Assembly (NCBI RefSeq): GCF_902713425.1
Contig: NC_081245.1
Span: forward strand, 3,709,108 to 3,773,107
Length of the DNA stretch: 64,000 bases
Reading direction: 5' to 3'
DNA from: Acipenser ruthenus
Lineage: Eukaryota; Chordata; Actinopteri; Acipenseriformes; Acipenseridae
This document shows positions 48,012-58,800 of the stretch, piece by piece; within the stretch, counting starts at the first letter, position 1, and every line of letters begins with the position of its first letter. Below the pieces are notes generated by a model. The model saw only the letters and a list, made by a program, of their open reading frames with translations, ran no database searches and was not told the DNA's origin. Both the position numbers and the translations under genes were made by a program.

Positions 48012-48959
48012 CAATGGATTCCTTGACCAGGGTGACCAGACGCCCCGGGAAAGCCGGGCTTGCCAGTTTTCAGACTTCATGTTTTTGTCCCGGTCAGAAA
48101 CAGTAACATTATCTTCCCGGTTTTGTTATTTTGTACTCACATTGCTTATAAGTACACAACTGTAGCGATGTGCTGAGCAAGTTCACAGCAGAGTAATTTT
48201 ATTATACAATCAATCATGTGAATCACTTGTTTTCTGATTATGTGTTTAATAATTCATATTCTGTTTAACGTCCTGGACCATGGCTATGGATTTATTCATT
48301 TATTTAATTGTATCTTGCCAGTGCCACAAGCTGTTCCTAAAATATACCTCCAATCAAGGCCGGATTAACCCATAATTAACTCTGACACTTTTGTAGTGAA
48401 CATATGGCTCCCTCGATTTCCGTGTTAAATGAACACTTTGGAAAGTGTTAAGAAATTAACCCTGCTAGAGAGTAAAGTTTTCAACACTGTAGGAGTTTAA
48501 ATGTCATCTCGTTCAGTGTAAGTTTAACTATATTGTGGTGTAAGTGTAAATGTCACACTGCTATTTAGTAATTTTAACTCACTCATAAATATTCAGCTTC
48601 ATAGATTAAATACTATGCTACAGGAATATTTGTAAGACAAAGCAGTAATTAAATACACTTCATACAAATTCTAAAAAGGGATCCAGACACATGACTCTAT
48701 TAAATCAAAGCATTTATTTCACAAAATACATCTTTTGGACACCAAGTACAGTTTATAATTTTTGGATGTCAGTTACTTTTAGACAACAGTGTTCATCCAC
48801 AAGAATAACTGCTGGTAAAGGAAGAAAAAAAAGTACACTTGAATATCATTTTACAAATCAAAATGTCCTCACTGCCATCCTGGGTTATTTTGTACTATTT
48901 CTGTAGCCCAACTTGTAATTCACACAAATGCATTTAACTCCAGAACATGACATTGTGTT
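48012..48959. other. non-coding spacer of unit B
   Basis: Homologous to 38346-39279, with no gene. Confidence 0.6.
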
Positions 48960-49445
48960 ACTGTTTCACTTTAACTCGGGAGATTTTGACATCACAGCAA
49001 AAAGTTTGTGTCCACGGTGAGTGGTTTGGTTGCCTTTCGATCTCATATTTTGGGTGTTCTTTGTGAACACACTTTTGGTTGCGATTTCTAAATCTCCTCA
49101 ATTCAATGGAAGCAGTGACAAACCTGCACCTTCTGTGGAAGGAGTGATATTTACATCTTCCTTTATATCTCCATATTTATAGAAATTCCCATTGCATAAC
49201 CAGCCCTCAAAGTGCCACGATACTTATTTCAATTCCAAAACTATAGAACTTAAAATCAAAATACAAATACACCCCATTATTCACTGAAATGTTTTTTTCC
49301 ATTTAGCTTCAGTATTAAAGTTTGTAAATGGATTTTCAAAGCTGTCGAGGCTTTTCTCCATCTTAGATCTAATGGTGTGGTGAGAAGATACGAAGCCCAT
49401 TACATCATCTTTTATATCTGAATGCAATTCATGCACAAGTTCCTC
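48960..49445 (-). pseudogene. degenerate transposase-like gene, unit B (shortened)
   Basis: Corresponds to both ends of the unit A remnant. The middle (equivalent of about 39600-41280) is deleted, joining the two near 49265. Confidence 0.55.
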
Positions 49446-49549
49446 CATATTTCCAATGAGAGATGGAAGTATCTCTGACCAGCAAAGTGGCTTGAATGAT
49501 TTTTCTTTAGAATCACCGGGAACTTCACAAAGCTGCTATGTGACAAAGA

Positions 49550-49790
49550 TTATTATTATTATTTATTTCTTAGCCGACGCCCTTATCCAGGGCAACTTAC
49601 AATTGTTACAAGATATCACGTTATTTTTACATACAATTACCCATTGATACAGTTGGGTTTTTACTGGAGAAATCTAGGTAAAGTACCTTGCTCAAGGGTA
49701 CAGCAGCAGCGTCCCCCACCTGGGATTGAACCTACGACCCTCCGGTCAAGAGTCCAGAGCCCTAACCACTACTCCACACTGCTGCCCTAT
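49550..49790 (-). mobile_element. tRNA-headed SINE (family 1), private to unit B
   Basis: Minus-strand copy inserted within the segment equivalent to 41550-41570. Unit A is uninterrupted there, so this insertion came after the duplication. Confidence 0.9.
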
Positions 49791-49887
49791 CTCGCCCAAA
49801 AAATGTGTGCGTCTGTAATTGCAAAACTGCAGGGTTGTGGTGTAGCTACTAATGTTCTAACATCTGTCATTGGAAATATGGACCCTT

Positions 49888-49983
49888 AAATTGAGAATAA
49901 AATAGGAGGCACTTTTTTTACACAGAGAATTGTGAGGGTCTGGAAGCCACTCCCCAGTAATGTTGTTGAAGCTGACACCCTGA
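49888..49983 (+). mobile_element. short CR1-like fragment
   Basis: Equivalent of 41672-41765, at the join between units B and C. Confidence 0.75.
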
Positions 49984-50215
49984 CCCTTCCTCTCGTCTGC
50001 GGTACTTCGTGTGGCAGGAGGTGTCAGCAGTAGCATTTGTTTTAATATATATACAGGTTAAGATGTGCGCGGTCATTTCTACATGTTTGCCTGAGCTTTC
50101 TCAACCCCCCCAGGATACATTCTGTGCCTCCCCAGTTTCAGAAGCACTGCTGTAGGAAACAGGGCTACAATCATTTGCATACACAGCAGGCTTGGGGTTT
50201 TTTGAGTTGAATTCA

Positions 50216-50221
50216 TTTATT
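50216..50221 (-). promoter_or_regulatory. possible polyadenylation signal, paralogue 4
   Basis: AATAAA on the minus strand, in the same relative position as in gene 3. Confidence 0.4.
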
Positions 50222-50337
50222 TTCACAGCTCTCTGCATTTGAAACCGACGAGAGAGACGCAGGGTCTGCTTTGGTATTCTGGTGTGATTGAGATGCTTTC
50301 ATTAAGAAAACTGAATTTTTTTTTTTTTGTAAGTGTC

Positions 50338-52710
50338 CTACCTGACAACATCTCTGTGAACTAGACTGTGTTTCTTTAGTTTTTTTGACTCTGCAAATCT
50401 CTTCCCACACTCACTACACTCAAAAGGTTTCTCTCCCGTGTGGGTTATGAGGTGTGTTCTGAGGTTGTCCTTCCGACTCAAACTCTTCCCACATACTGGA
50501 CACTCATACGGTTTCTCTCCTGTGTGAATTCGCTGGTGAGTTTGCAGTCTACGTTTCTGTTTAAAACTCTTCCCACAGTCAGAACACACAAATGGTTTCT
50601 CTCCCGTGTGAATTCGCTGGTGTAACTGAAATTTACATTTCTGATTAAAACTATTCCCACAATCAGCACAGTGAAACGGTTTCTCTCCCGTGTGAATTCG
50701 CTGGTGTGCTTTAAGTCTATGTTTACGATTAAAACCTTTCCCACAATCAGCACATTGAAACAGTTTATCTGTACTGTGAGTTAGCTGGTGTCTTTGAAGG
50801 TCAATTTTCTGATTAAAACTCCTCCCACAATCAGCACAGTGAAACGGTTTCTCTCCTGTGTGAATTCGCTTGTGTCTGTGAAGGTTACGTTTGTGATTAA
50901 AACACCTCCCACAATCAGCACAGTGAAACGGTTTCTCTCCTCTGTGAATTCGCTGGTGTCTTTGAAGGTTACATTTGTGATTAAAATGCCTCCCACAGTC
51001 AGGACACTCGTATGGTTTCTCTCCCATGTGGATTTTTATGTGGTGTGTTCTGAGGCTGTCTTTCCGATTGAAACTCTTCCCACATACTGGACACACATAC
51101 GGCTTCTCTCCTGTGTGAGTTAACTGGTGTGTTTGCAGTCTACGTTTCTGTTTAAAACTCCTTCCACAGTCAGAACACACAAATGGTTTCTCTCCTGTGT
51201 GAATTTGCTGGTGTAACGGAAGTTTACATTTCTCATTAAAACTCTTCCCACAATCAGCACAGTGAAACGGATTCTCTCCCGTGTGAATTCGCTGGTGTGT
51301 TTTCAGCTTTTCCCGATCACTGAAATTGGTGACACATTCAGAACAGTGATACAAAATTTGCTCTGAAGGAACCTGCTGTGGAGTTTGTAAGGAAATGAAG
51401 TTGCCCTGGGTTGCAGAACTGTCAGGATGTGGAGTCGCTGTATATCCCACAGGAAGTGGTCGGCTATCTTGTGCAGAAAGATTCTGAACCGAGCGAGTTC
51501 TCAGTTTCTTCACATAATCATCTTGGGGAGTCGACTTTCCTGCAAGGCTGCACCTCACATCCATCACTGTTAACAATTAGAACAATGAATAGCAAGAAAG
51601 ATGATAAACTCTTAATCCTTCACAAAACAATTGCAATTCTTATATAAACTGTATTTTTGACATTCTACTCACAGGCTGTGCTGCTCGTGGACGGCATCGC
51701 TCCTTCCTCCTTTCCATCTGCATCTCTTTCCTGAGGGGGGTGATGTTTCCTCTGAATGGACCCCAGCACAGTGCCCTCTTCTCCAACACTAGAACCAGTG
51801 TCTTCAGAGACAGGCTGATTGGGTTTCATGCAGATCTGTTCAGGAGGATAATCCTCACAGCGGCTAGATTCCATCTTAACTATATTCTCCTCCAGTGTAT
51901 TGACTTTATTTTCTTTACTAACTTCCTCTGTGATGTGATCACACTCCAGCTCTACGGCCTCCTCTTTAATGTGGACAGGTTCAAGTTCAGGGATCTCTTT
52001 ACTTTCTACAATTGTCAGGTCTGTAATCTCCATTATTCTTCCACACCACTCCTGATCACAGATTTCCTCTTTTGTGTAAACAGCTTCTATCACTGGCCCC
52101 TCCTCTGCTTCACTGAAAGCACGTCTCTCTCCAGAATCTGTGTGAAACAAAATTATACATGCTTTTAACTCTCACTGTACAAATAAATACAATCATGTAA
52201 TTCTGAGGAGTTTATAACTGTATGAAATAACACATCATGGATATTATATATGCAACATTGTGAACGGTGCCTTCTTCAAGGAAACACAATCATTACAGTA
52301 GTGCTGTATTTAATTGTATTTTATTTTTAAATGACCGGAAGGCATACAAGAACCATAACATTATTAAACTCACCTTGAACTCTGGTGAATAATCCCTGGT
52401 TCTCGTTCCTCTGAAAGTCTTGTTCATTGCAGTCGGGGTTCATGTTTCTGAGAGGTTGTTTAATGTCTGCATCTGCAGCGTTCATGCATTCCCGCACTGC
52501 TTTCAACTCGCTCTCTGATATTTCCAATCTCAGCTTCAGACTTTCATTCTCTTTCTCCTTTCCAGCCATTTCCATTTGGAATTCAGTGAATTTGCCGCCG
52601 ACAACTTTTGTGATTTCGCACAAGACGGTGTCTACAGCCGCTTTCACTGCGTGCTCGATGGTAGAGGCGAGCTCGTCTTGAAAGAACGACACGGAGACAC
52701 TGACGACCAT
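50338..52710 (-). CDS. zinc-finger paralogue 4, 12 fingers, altered exon 3 start
   Basis: Exon 1 is 52374-52710 and exon 2 51673-52137. The finger exon has the same 12 fingers as gene 3, with no amino-acid difference that I see. Relative to gene 3, 146 bp are missing (junction about 51534, gene 3 bases 43314-43459), including the normal exon-3 acceptor. The upstream sequence TTCTAATTGTTAACAG|TGATGG can act as acceptor. Exon 3 would then be 50338-51566 and reads LMDVRCSLAGKSTPQDD in frame from the phase-1 donor. The same acceptor in gene 3 would hit a stop quickly, so the deletion itself makes it usable. The predicted protein is 676 aa with a shortened linker. Whether this site is spliced is inference. 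If it is not, the gene yields only the N-terminal exons. Confidence 0.72.
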
Positions 52711-52934
52711 CTTCACTGACTGTTAGCTTGAGACTGATATCCTTTCTGTATTCACGCTTTTATTATGAATAATATTGGGCGCCTCTCTTTGTTATTCAGT
52801 CAGCACTTGACTTATTTAGCAAGTTTCTCTGCTGCTGCAGCTCAACAACCCCACGCAGTCCCACACACACACAATGTAAACAAACCCGTACACACTTCCG
52901 CTTCCTCCCTGCTCCCATGGAGACGAGCGCGTCG

Positions 52935-52956
52935 TGACGTCACGGTAGCGGATTGG
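52935..52956 (-). promoter_or_regulatory. CRE plus inverted CCAAT promoter core, paralogue 4
   Basis: TGACGTCA at 52935-52942 and GATTGG at 52951-52956, identical in form to gene 3. Confidence 0.65.
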
Positions 52957-52993
52957 CGCCTCCTGCTGGAAACACCCGGATGGAAGCTGACGG

Positions 52994-54574
52994 TCTCGTG
53001 CCAAATTTGTCCCCCCCTGAGTCATGTGACATGTCAGCGTTCTGTTGCTAAGCGCGTCACTGCTTTTGCTCCACAGATCTTGACACTGACAGTTGGAGTT
53101 CTTTGGCGCCGTCGTACAATTGTAATCAAATAATTTCTCTTTTTACAGGACAAATTTGTAATACTGTGTTTTTTTCCCCCTCAGAAAACTACATTTATCA
53201 ATCGATATGGATCACTTGAGAGCGGTATATCGCTACCTCAGCACAGGTGAGTATCCTGAACAAGCCACCAAAGAGGAGAAGAGGGGTATCAGAAAGAAAG
53301 CCAGTACATTCGTTTTGAAAGGTAAAAAAAATAGAGAAATATTGAAAATTAATATTAATACATTATAAGTTATTGAAGCCGCCCTGTATTTTTGAAGATG
53401 TACATCTAAATAAATGATAAACGTGTGTGTGTGTAATATATATATATATATATATAATTTTCATTTTTGATTGGTATGGTAGTCTTAGTTTCTGAACTAC
53501 TGAATTACTGCCTGACTTGAGTATTTCCAGGGCAGAGATATCAAAAGTAAATTGGATGTCAGTTCTAACACCCACCTTGTTTAATGTAGTTATATTGAAC
53601 CAGCTGGGGAGGGGCTGATTCACTGTATTGAAGTGATATTGTGCCAAATAAGGTGGGTGTAACATGATATAAAAGTACCTTAGCTGTAATTCTGAAGTGA
53701 TAAACAACTTCACATTTTACGTGTACATGTTTCAGACATTAATGCTTCAATTTCAAATTCGATTTCCATTCCTATTAACTGATATTAGACAATTACTTAT
53801 TATAGAAGTTGAGAGCATGAAATGTATTATTATTTATTTCTTAGCAGACGCCCTTATCCAGGGCGATTTACAATCGCAAGCAAATACAAATACATTCAAG
53901 TGTTACAATATAAGTCATACAATAAGAACAAGAAATACAATAATTCTCAAGTGTGACAAACCACAATTCAATAATACAGCAGATAATAGTGAAAGTTACA
54001 TCAGGATATGATTAAGTAGTGATAGTTACATCAGGATATGATTAAGTACAAAATACTACAGATTAAACACTTGGGAGATTACAATATTCTGAGGTACAGG
54101 ATTAAATGCAGTAAAATAGGGGGCAGGTAAGAGCAAAATAAAGCATATTTAAATGAAGGGTGATAGTGTCCCAGGATACAACAGAGGAGCTACAGGTGCT
54201 GTTTGAAGAGGTGAGTCTTAAGGAGGCGCCGGAATGTGGTCAGGGACTGGGCAGTCCTGACATCTGTAGGAAGGTCGTTCCACCACTGCGGAGCAAGGGT
54301 GGAGAAGGAGCGGGCTCGGGAGGCAGGGGAGCGTAGCGGAGGTAGAGCCAGTCTTCTAGTGCAGGCGGAGCGGAGAGGTCGAGTGGGGGTGTAGGGAGAG
54401 ATGAGGGTCTGGAGGTAGCTGGGTGCAGTCTGATCAAGGCATCTGTAGGCTAGTACAAGAGTCTTGAACTGGATGCGAGCGGTGATCGGGAGCCAGTGGA
54501 GCGAGCGGAGTAGTGGAGTAGCGTGGGCGAAGCGAGGTAGAGAGAACACCAGGCGAGCAGCAGAGTTCTGGATG

Positions 54575-54619
<45 letters not shown>

Positions 54620-54621
54620 TA

Positions 54622-54660
<39 letters not shown>

Positions 54661-54967
54661 TGTAATTAAACAAGACTTAATGTATTTTATATTTACTGTA
54701 AAAGCTATTATGTAATCACGTGAAGAGTAATCAAATAAAATACACAACCATTTATGATACAAAAAACATTGATACATATAAAAAAATTAATATAACACGA
54801 ATAAATGCCAATAAAAAAGCAAACGTAACTTTCAGTAAGTAAAATGCCGATGTTTTACCCTATCATTTCTGCATCACGAAATCTGATCGTCACGTGACTC
54901 GTACGCTAATATGTCACATGACTCAGGGGGGGACAAATTTGGCAGGGGGGCGAAATTTGCCATGACA
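52994..54967 (+). mobile_element. Ginger-like DNA element, copy C (rearranged)
   Basis: ACGG flanks at 52990-52993 and 54968-54971; integrase-like exon start at 53207. The middle, including the nested Tc1-like piece, is replaced by an L2-like LINE fragment (53824-54573). Confidence 0.72.
53824..54573 (-). mobile_element. L2-like LINE, 5' truncated
   Basis: A minus-strand open frame (54190-54549) reads TPLLRSLHWLPITARIQFKT, LVLAYRCLDQTAPSYLQ and PQWWNDLPTDVRTAQSLTTF, then LKTHLF: the C-terminus of an L2-type reverse transcriptase. The 3' tail TCGCCCTGGATAAGGGCGTC, TGCTAAGAAATAAATAATAA matches the tail of the family-1 SINEs, which marks this LINE family as their likely source of retrotransposition machinery. 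Confidence 0.88.
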
Positions 54968-54971
54968 ACGG

Positions 54972-55465
54972 CAATGGATTCCTTGACCAGGGTGACCAGA
55001 CGCCCCGGGAAAGCCGGGCTTGCCAGTTTTCAGACTTCATGTTTTTGTCCCGGTCAGAAACAGTAACATTATCTTCCCGGTTTTGTTATTTTGTACTCAC
55101 ATTGCTTATAAGTACACAACTGTAGCGATGTGCTGAGCAAGTTCACAGCAGAGTAATTTTATTATACAATCAATCATGTGAATCACTTGTTTTCTGATTA
55201 TGTGTTTAATAATTCATATTCTGTTTAACGTCCTGGACCATGGCTATGGATTTATTCATTTATTTAATTGTATCTTGCCAGTGCCACAAGCTGTTCCTAA
55301 AATATACCTCCAATCAAGGCCGGATTAACCCATAATTAACTCTGACACTTTTGTAGTGAACATATGGCTCCCTCGATTTCCGTGTTAAATGAACACTTTG
55401 GAAAGTGTTAAGAAATTAACCCTGCTAGAGAGTAAAGTTTTCAACACTGTAGGAGTTTAAATGTC
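54972..55465. other. non-coding spacer of unit C
   Basis: Homologous to 48012-48505. About 500 bp of the equivalent in unit B are missing at 55465. Confidence 0.6.
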
Positions 55466-57365
55466 TGTGTCCATGGTGAGTGGTTTGGTTGCCTTTGGAT
55501 CTCATATTTTGGACGTTCTTTGTGAACACACTTTTGGCTGCGATTTCTAAATCTCCTCAATTCAATGGAAGCAGTGACAAACCTGCACCTTCTGTGGAAG
55601 GAGTGATATTTACATCTTCCTTTATATTTTCATATTTATAGAAATTCCCATTGCATAACCAGCCCTCAAAGTGCCACGATACTTATTTCAATTCCAAAAC
55701 TATAGAACTTCAAATCAAAATACAATGTTGTGGTTGGCATCTACATTAAATAACTCACTGGAATCGCATGCAAATCAGGTTCTTCAAAGCCATATGAAGT
55801 CTGCAGATCAAATGGAACGTTTTTCCGAGTTCCTCTCGCATGAAATGAATGAAGATGTTCTACATTACTCCACACTGCTGCCCTGATACACTGTCATACC
55901 CTCAGTAATCACTGGTGAAAAAACAATATTGACAATTTTTAATAACATCAGAAGCAAGCTCCGATTTTTGTTTCCCTCGTTTACAATGTCTCCAAATGCT
56001 AGGGAAATATTTTAATTAAGCAGAATGTCTGAATTATTATTATTTATTTCTTAGCTGACGCCCTTATCCAGGGCGACTTACAATTGTTACAAGATATCAC
56101 ATTATTTTTACGTACAATTACCCATTTATACAGTTGGGTTTTTACTGGAGCAATCTAGGTACAGTACCTTGCTCAAGGGTACAGCAGCAGTGTCCCCCCA
56201 CCTGGGATTGAACCCACGACCCTCCAGTCAAGAGTCCAGAGCCCTAACCACTACTCCACACTGCTGCCCACATCGCATTGAGCTCTATCCCATTGCCAGA
56301 CTGCTCTAGATTGAACCTTGGACGATTCTTTCTCTCCAAGAAACCATAATTCTAAGAGTGAATTCTATGATGTCATGCTTGGAGATGACACTGTCAGAGA
56401 GAAAGCCAAAAAGCAACTTCATTTCATACTGAGGGACGCCTTCGAGGACATCGCGCATAATATCAAAAGCAAAATGATCACAAATGAGAAAGAAACTGTA
56501 AGTCATTCAGCAAACAATATCGCTTCATTCCAAAGGAGGAGGGTCATGTAGGGTCTGCTAGCAGATCATTGCAATGCTGTTCATGCAAAACTCTGTCACG
56601 TAATATGATGTTAGAATCATCGTCGCTGAATACTGACTGAGACGCATTCTTATCAATCAAGCAGAGTCGACAGAAAAAAAAACTGAACCGAAAGATTCCC
56701 TGAACCCCAGAAGTGTGTGCACCCCCAAGGTATCTCCTGTGACCTGAGCAACTGTACCATCAATTGGTTCTTCAGAAAAAGGAACTTTAATTCCAGTACT
56801 TACATGAATTTATTAATCATCAACGTGAGGTTGTAGTATAGCATTAAATCCATACTTTTTAATATCTTGTGTGTGGAACAGTGAAACAAGGTGAATATTC
56901 ATTAGTGCTGAATTTACCTTTGGTGAAAGATTTCTAAGAATAAAATATAAGCTTCCAATTTGATGTATCCCTTGCATGGATCCTAATGGGTTTGCAGTTT
57001 CAAAGTCATCCTAGTAAAGTTGTATTTGAAATGCATTTCTATGCCGAGAGAAAAGTGGATGATTTCTATAGCAGCTGCCGTCACCAGAAATCTTTATAAA
57101 CCGTGTTTTGTTCACAGGGTTGTACAATAGGATTACAAATGTCTGGACTCCTAAATATAAACTTTAAAGTTTCTAACAATGGAATATGAATACACTTGTC
57201 AGTTACAGGATCGTGATCATATGTGCCTGTATCCCGGTTTCTTCTGCTGTCAAATCTTACTCCTAGAGGGACCTCAACAGGCTCCACCACACCTTGTTTT
57301 TCATTGAAATGTCTTTTCCATTTAGCTTCAGTATTAATGTTTGTAAATGGATTTTCAAAGCTATC
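55466..57365 (-). pseudogene. degenerate transposase-like gene, unit C
   Basis: Keeps the central pieces lost in unit B: VEVPLGVRFDSRRNRDTGTY, YIPL/HIPLLETLKFIF, DIMRDVLEGVPQYEMKLLFG. It is broken by frame changes, split by a SINE (56034-56270) and rearranged at about 55865-56033, where a stray SINE-head piece (CTCCACACTGCTGCCC) lies. It ends at 57365 in the middle of the SFENPFTN region, fused to zinc-finger sequence. Confidence 0.6.
56034..56270 (-). mobile_element. tRNA-headed SINE (family 1)
   Basis: Shares its right flank (GCATTGAGCTCTATCCCATT) with the SINE of unit A, but its left flank differs, pointing to a local rearrangement. Confidence 0.9.
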
Positions 57366-57370
57366 GGTTT

Positions 57371-58800
57371 CTATCCTGTGTGAGTTAGCTGGTGTTGTTG
57401 AAGGTCACATTTCTGATTAAAACCTTTCCCACAATCAGCACAGTGAAATGGTTTATCTGTACTGTGAGTTAGCTGGTGTCTTTGAAGGTTACATTTATGA
57501 TTAAAACTCTTCCCACAATCAGCACAGTGAAACGGTTTCTCCCCCGTGTGAATTCGCTGGTGTACTTGAAGTCTATATTTCTGATTAAAACCTTTCCCAC
57601 AATCAGCACACTGAAATGGTTTACCTGTACTGTGAGTTAGCTGGTGTGATTGAAGGTATACTTTCCGATTAAAACACCTCCCACAGTCAGGACATTGAAA
57701 CGGTTTCTCTGCCGTGTGAATTCGCTGGTGTGTTTGAAGGTTACATTTATGATTAAAACTCTTCCCACAATCAGTACAGTAATATGGTTTCTCTCCCGTG
57801 TGAATTCGCTGGTGTGATTGAAGGTTATATTTCTGAGTAAAACACCTCCCACAGTCAGGACACTCGTACGGTTTCTCTCCCGTGTGAATTCGCTTGTGTT
57901 TTTGAAGCTTACGTTTATGATTAAAACTCTTCCCACAATCAGTACAGTGAAACAGTTTCTCTCCCTTGTGAATTTGCTGGTGTGCTTTAACCCTTTGCGG
58001 TCCATTGTCGGACTGGGTCCGACATTGCAATTATTCCTCACAGGTCCTTTGTCGGACTGGGTCCGACATCATTATAGCAACGCAATAAACGGGTGTTTAG
58101 TCGTTTTTTCTCCGGAAAAAGCCGAGAAAACCATTCAATTGCCGAGTGGGAGCGATAGGAGCCGAGACAAGTCGGGGGGAAAAAAAAAAAAAAAAAAAAA
58201 AAAAAAGGCGTATCTCATGAATAGTGATACATGGTATCAGGTATCAGATAACGGGGCGTTCATAGTAAACAAGCTGGCTGAGTGCGTCAGCGCAGAGAGA
58301 CTATCATGGACATTTGCAGAGCTTTTGTCAGATGTTATAATAATAAAATAACGACTTGGATCGCATTATTGAGGAGTTTGGTGATAAAACGAGTGATCCG
58401 GAGATGATCGATCGGTATGTACGACTATTATTATTATTATTATTTATTTCTTACATAGCTGAACGCTATAGCAAACAAAAGGGTGGGGCGGTGCTGGAGA
58501 TGCCTACTGAGTGCTTTGTTGATATGCAGGGCCATTTAAACCCGTTTGACTGTGAAAAAAAATACTTTTAAACAGCGCGTATAAAATTAACTGCGCGTGT
58601 GAAAATTAATTAGACCTGGCGTGCCTGACGCGCAGTTAATAAATGGACCGCAAAGGGTTAAGTAAAGTTTTATGATTAAAATCTTTCCCACAATCAGCAC
58701 AGTGAAATGGTTTATCTGTACTGTGAGTTAGCTGGTGTGTTTGAAGGTTTCCTTTCTGATTAAAACGCCTCCCACAGTCAGGACACTCGTACAGTTTCTC
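57371..58800 (-). pseudogene. separated finger array of paralogue 5
   Basis: Nine C2H2 fingers lie beyond the stop codon at 58801. Two are at 58662-58800, the second of them split by a piggyBac-type element exactly at its TTAA. The other seven are intact in one open frame at 57371-57990. The last linker has a stop in place of the TGEKP glutamate codon (57371), and five bases later the sequence switches to transposase-like DNA. The array once had at least 14 fingers. Confidence 0.82.
57991..58657. mobile_element. piggyBac-type miniature element in a finger exon, copy 2
   Basis: Ends CCCTTTGCGGTCCATT and AATGGACCGCAAAGGG, with TTAA duplicated on both sides (57987-57990, 58658-58661). Removing it restores the finger reading KTLLKAHQ. 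It is 667 bp, with two copies of the GTCGGACTGGGTCCGAC palindrome, an A-rich run at 58180-58206 and a 71-codon frame (58356-58571) that matches copy 1's frame (19299-19514, minus) apart from about seven residues. Confidence 0.92.

Larger units (their letters stand above)
41766..49983. repeat. segmental duplication unit B (paralogue 3 module)
   Basis: About 8.2 kb, starting CCTTCCTCTCGTCTGCGGTA, repeated in the same order at 49984. It contains gene 3, a promoter, a Ginger-like element, spacer, shortened transposase-like debris, a private SINE and a CR1-like piece. Confidence 0.78.
49984..57365. repeat. segmental duplication unit C (paralogue 4 module)
   Basis: Same order as unit B, but with a 146-bp deletion in gene 4, an L2-like LINE replacing about 1.85 kb of the Ginger-like element, a spacer deletion near 55465, and an abrupt right end at 57365 where gene 5's fingers begin. 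Confidence 0.75.
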
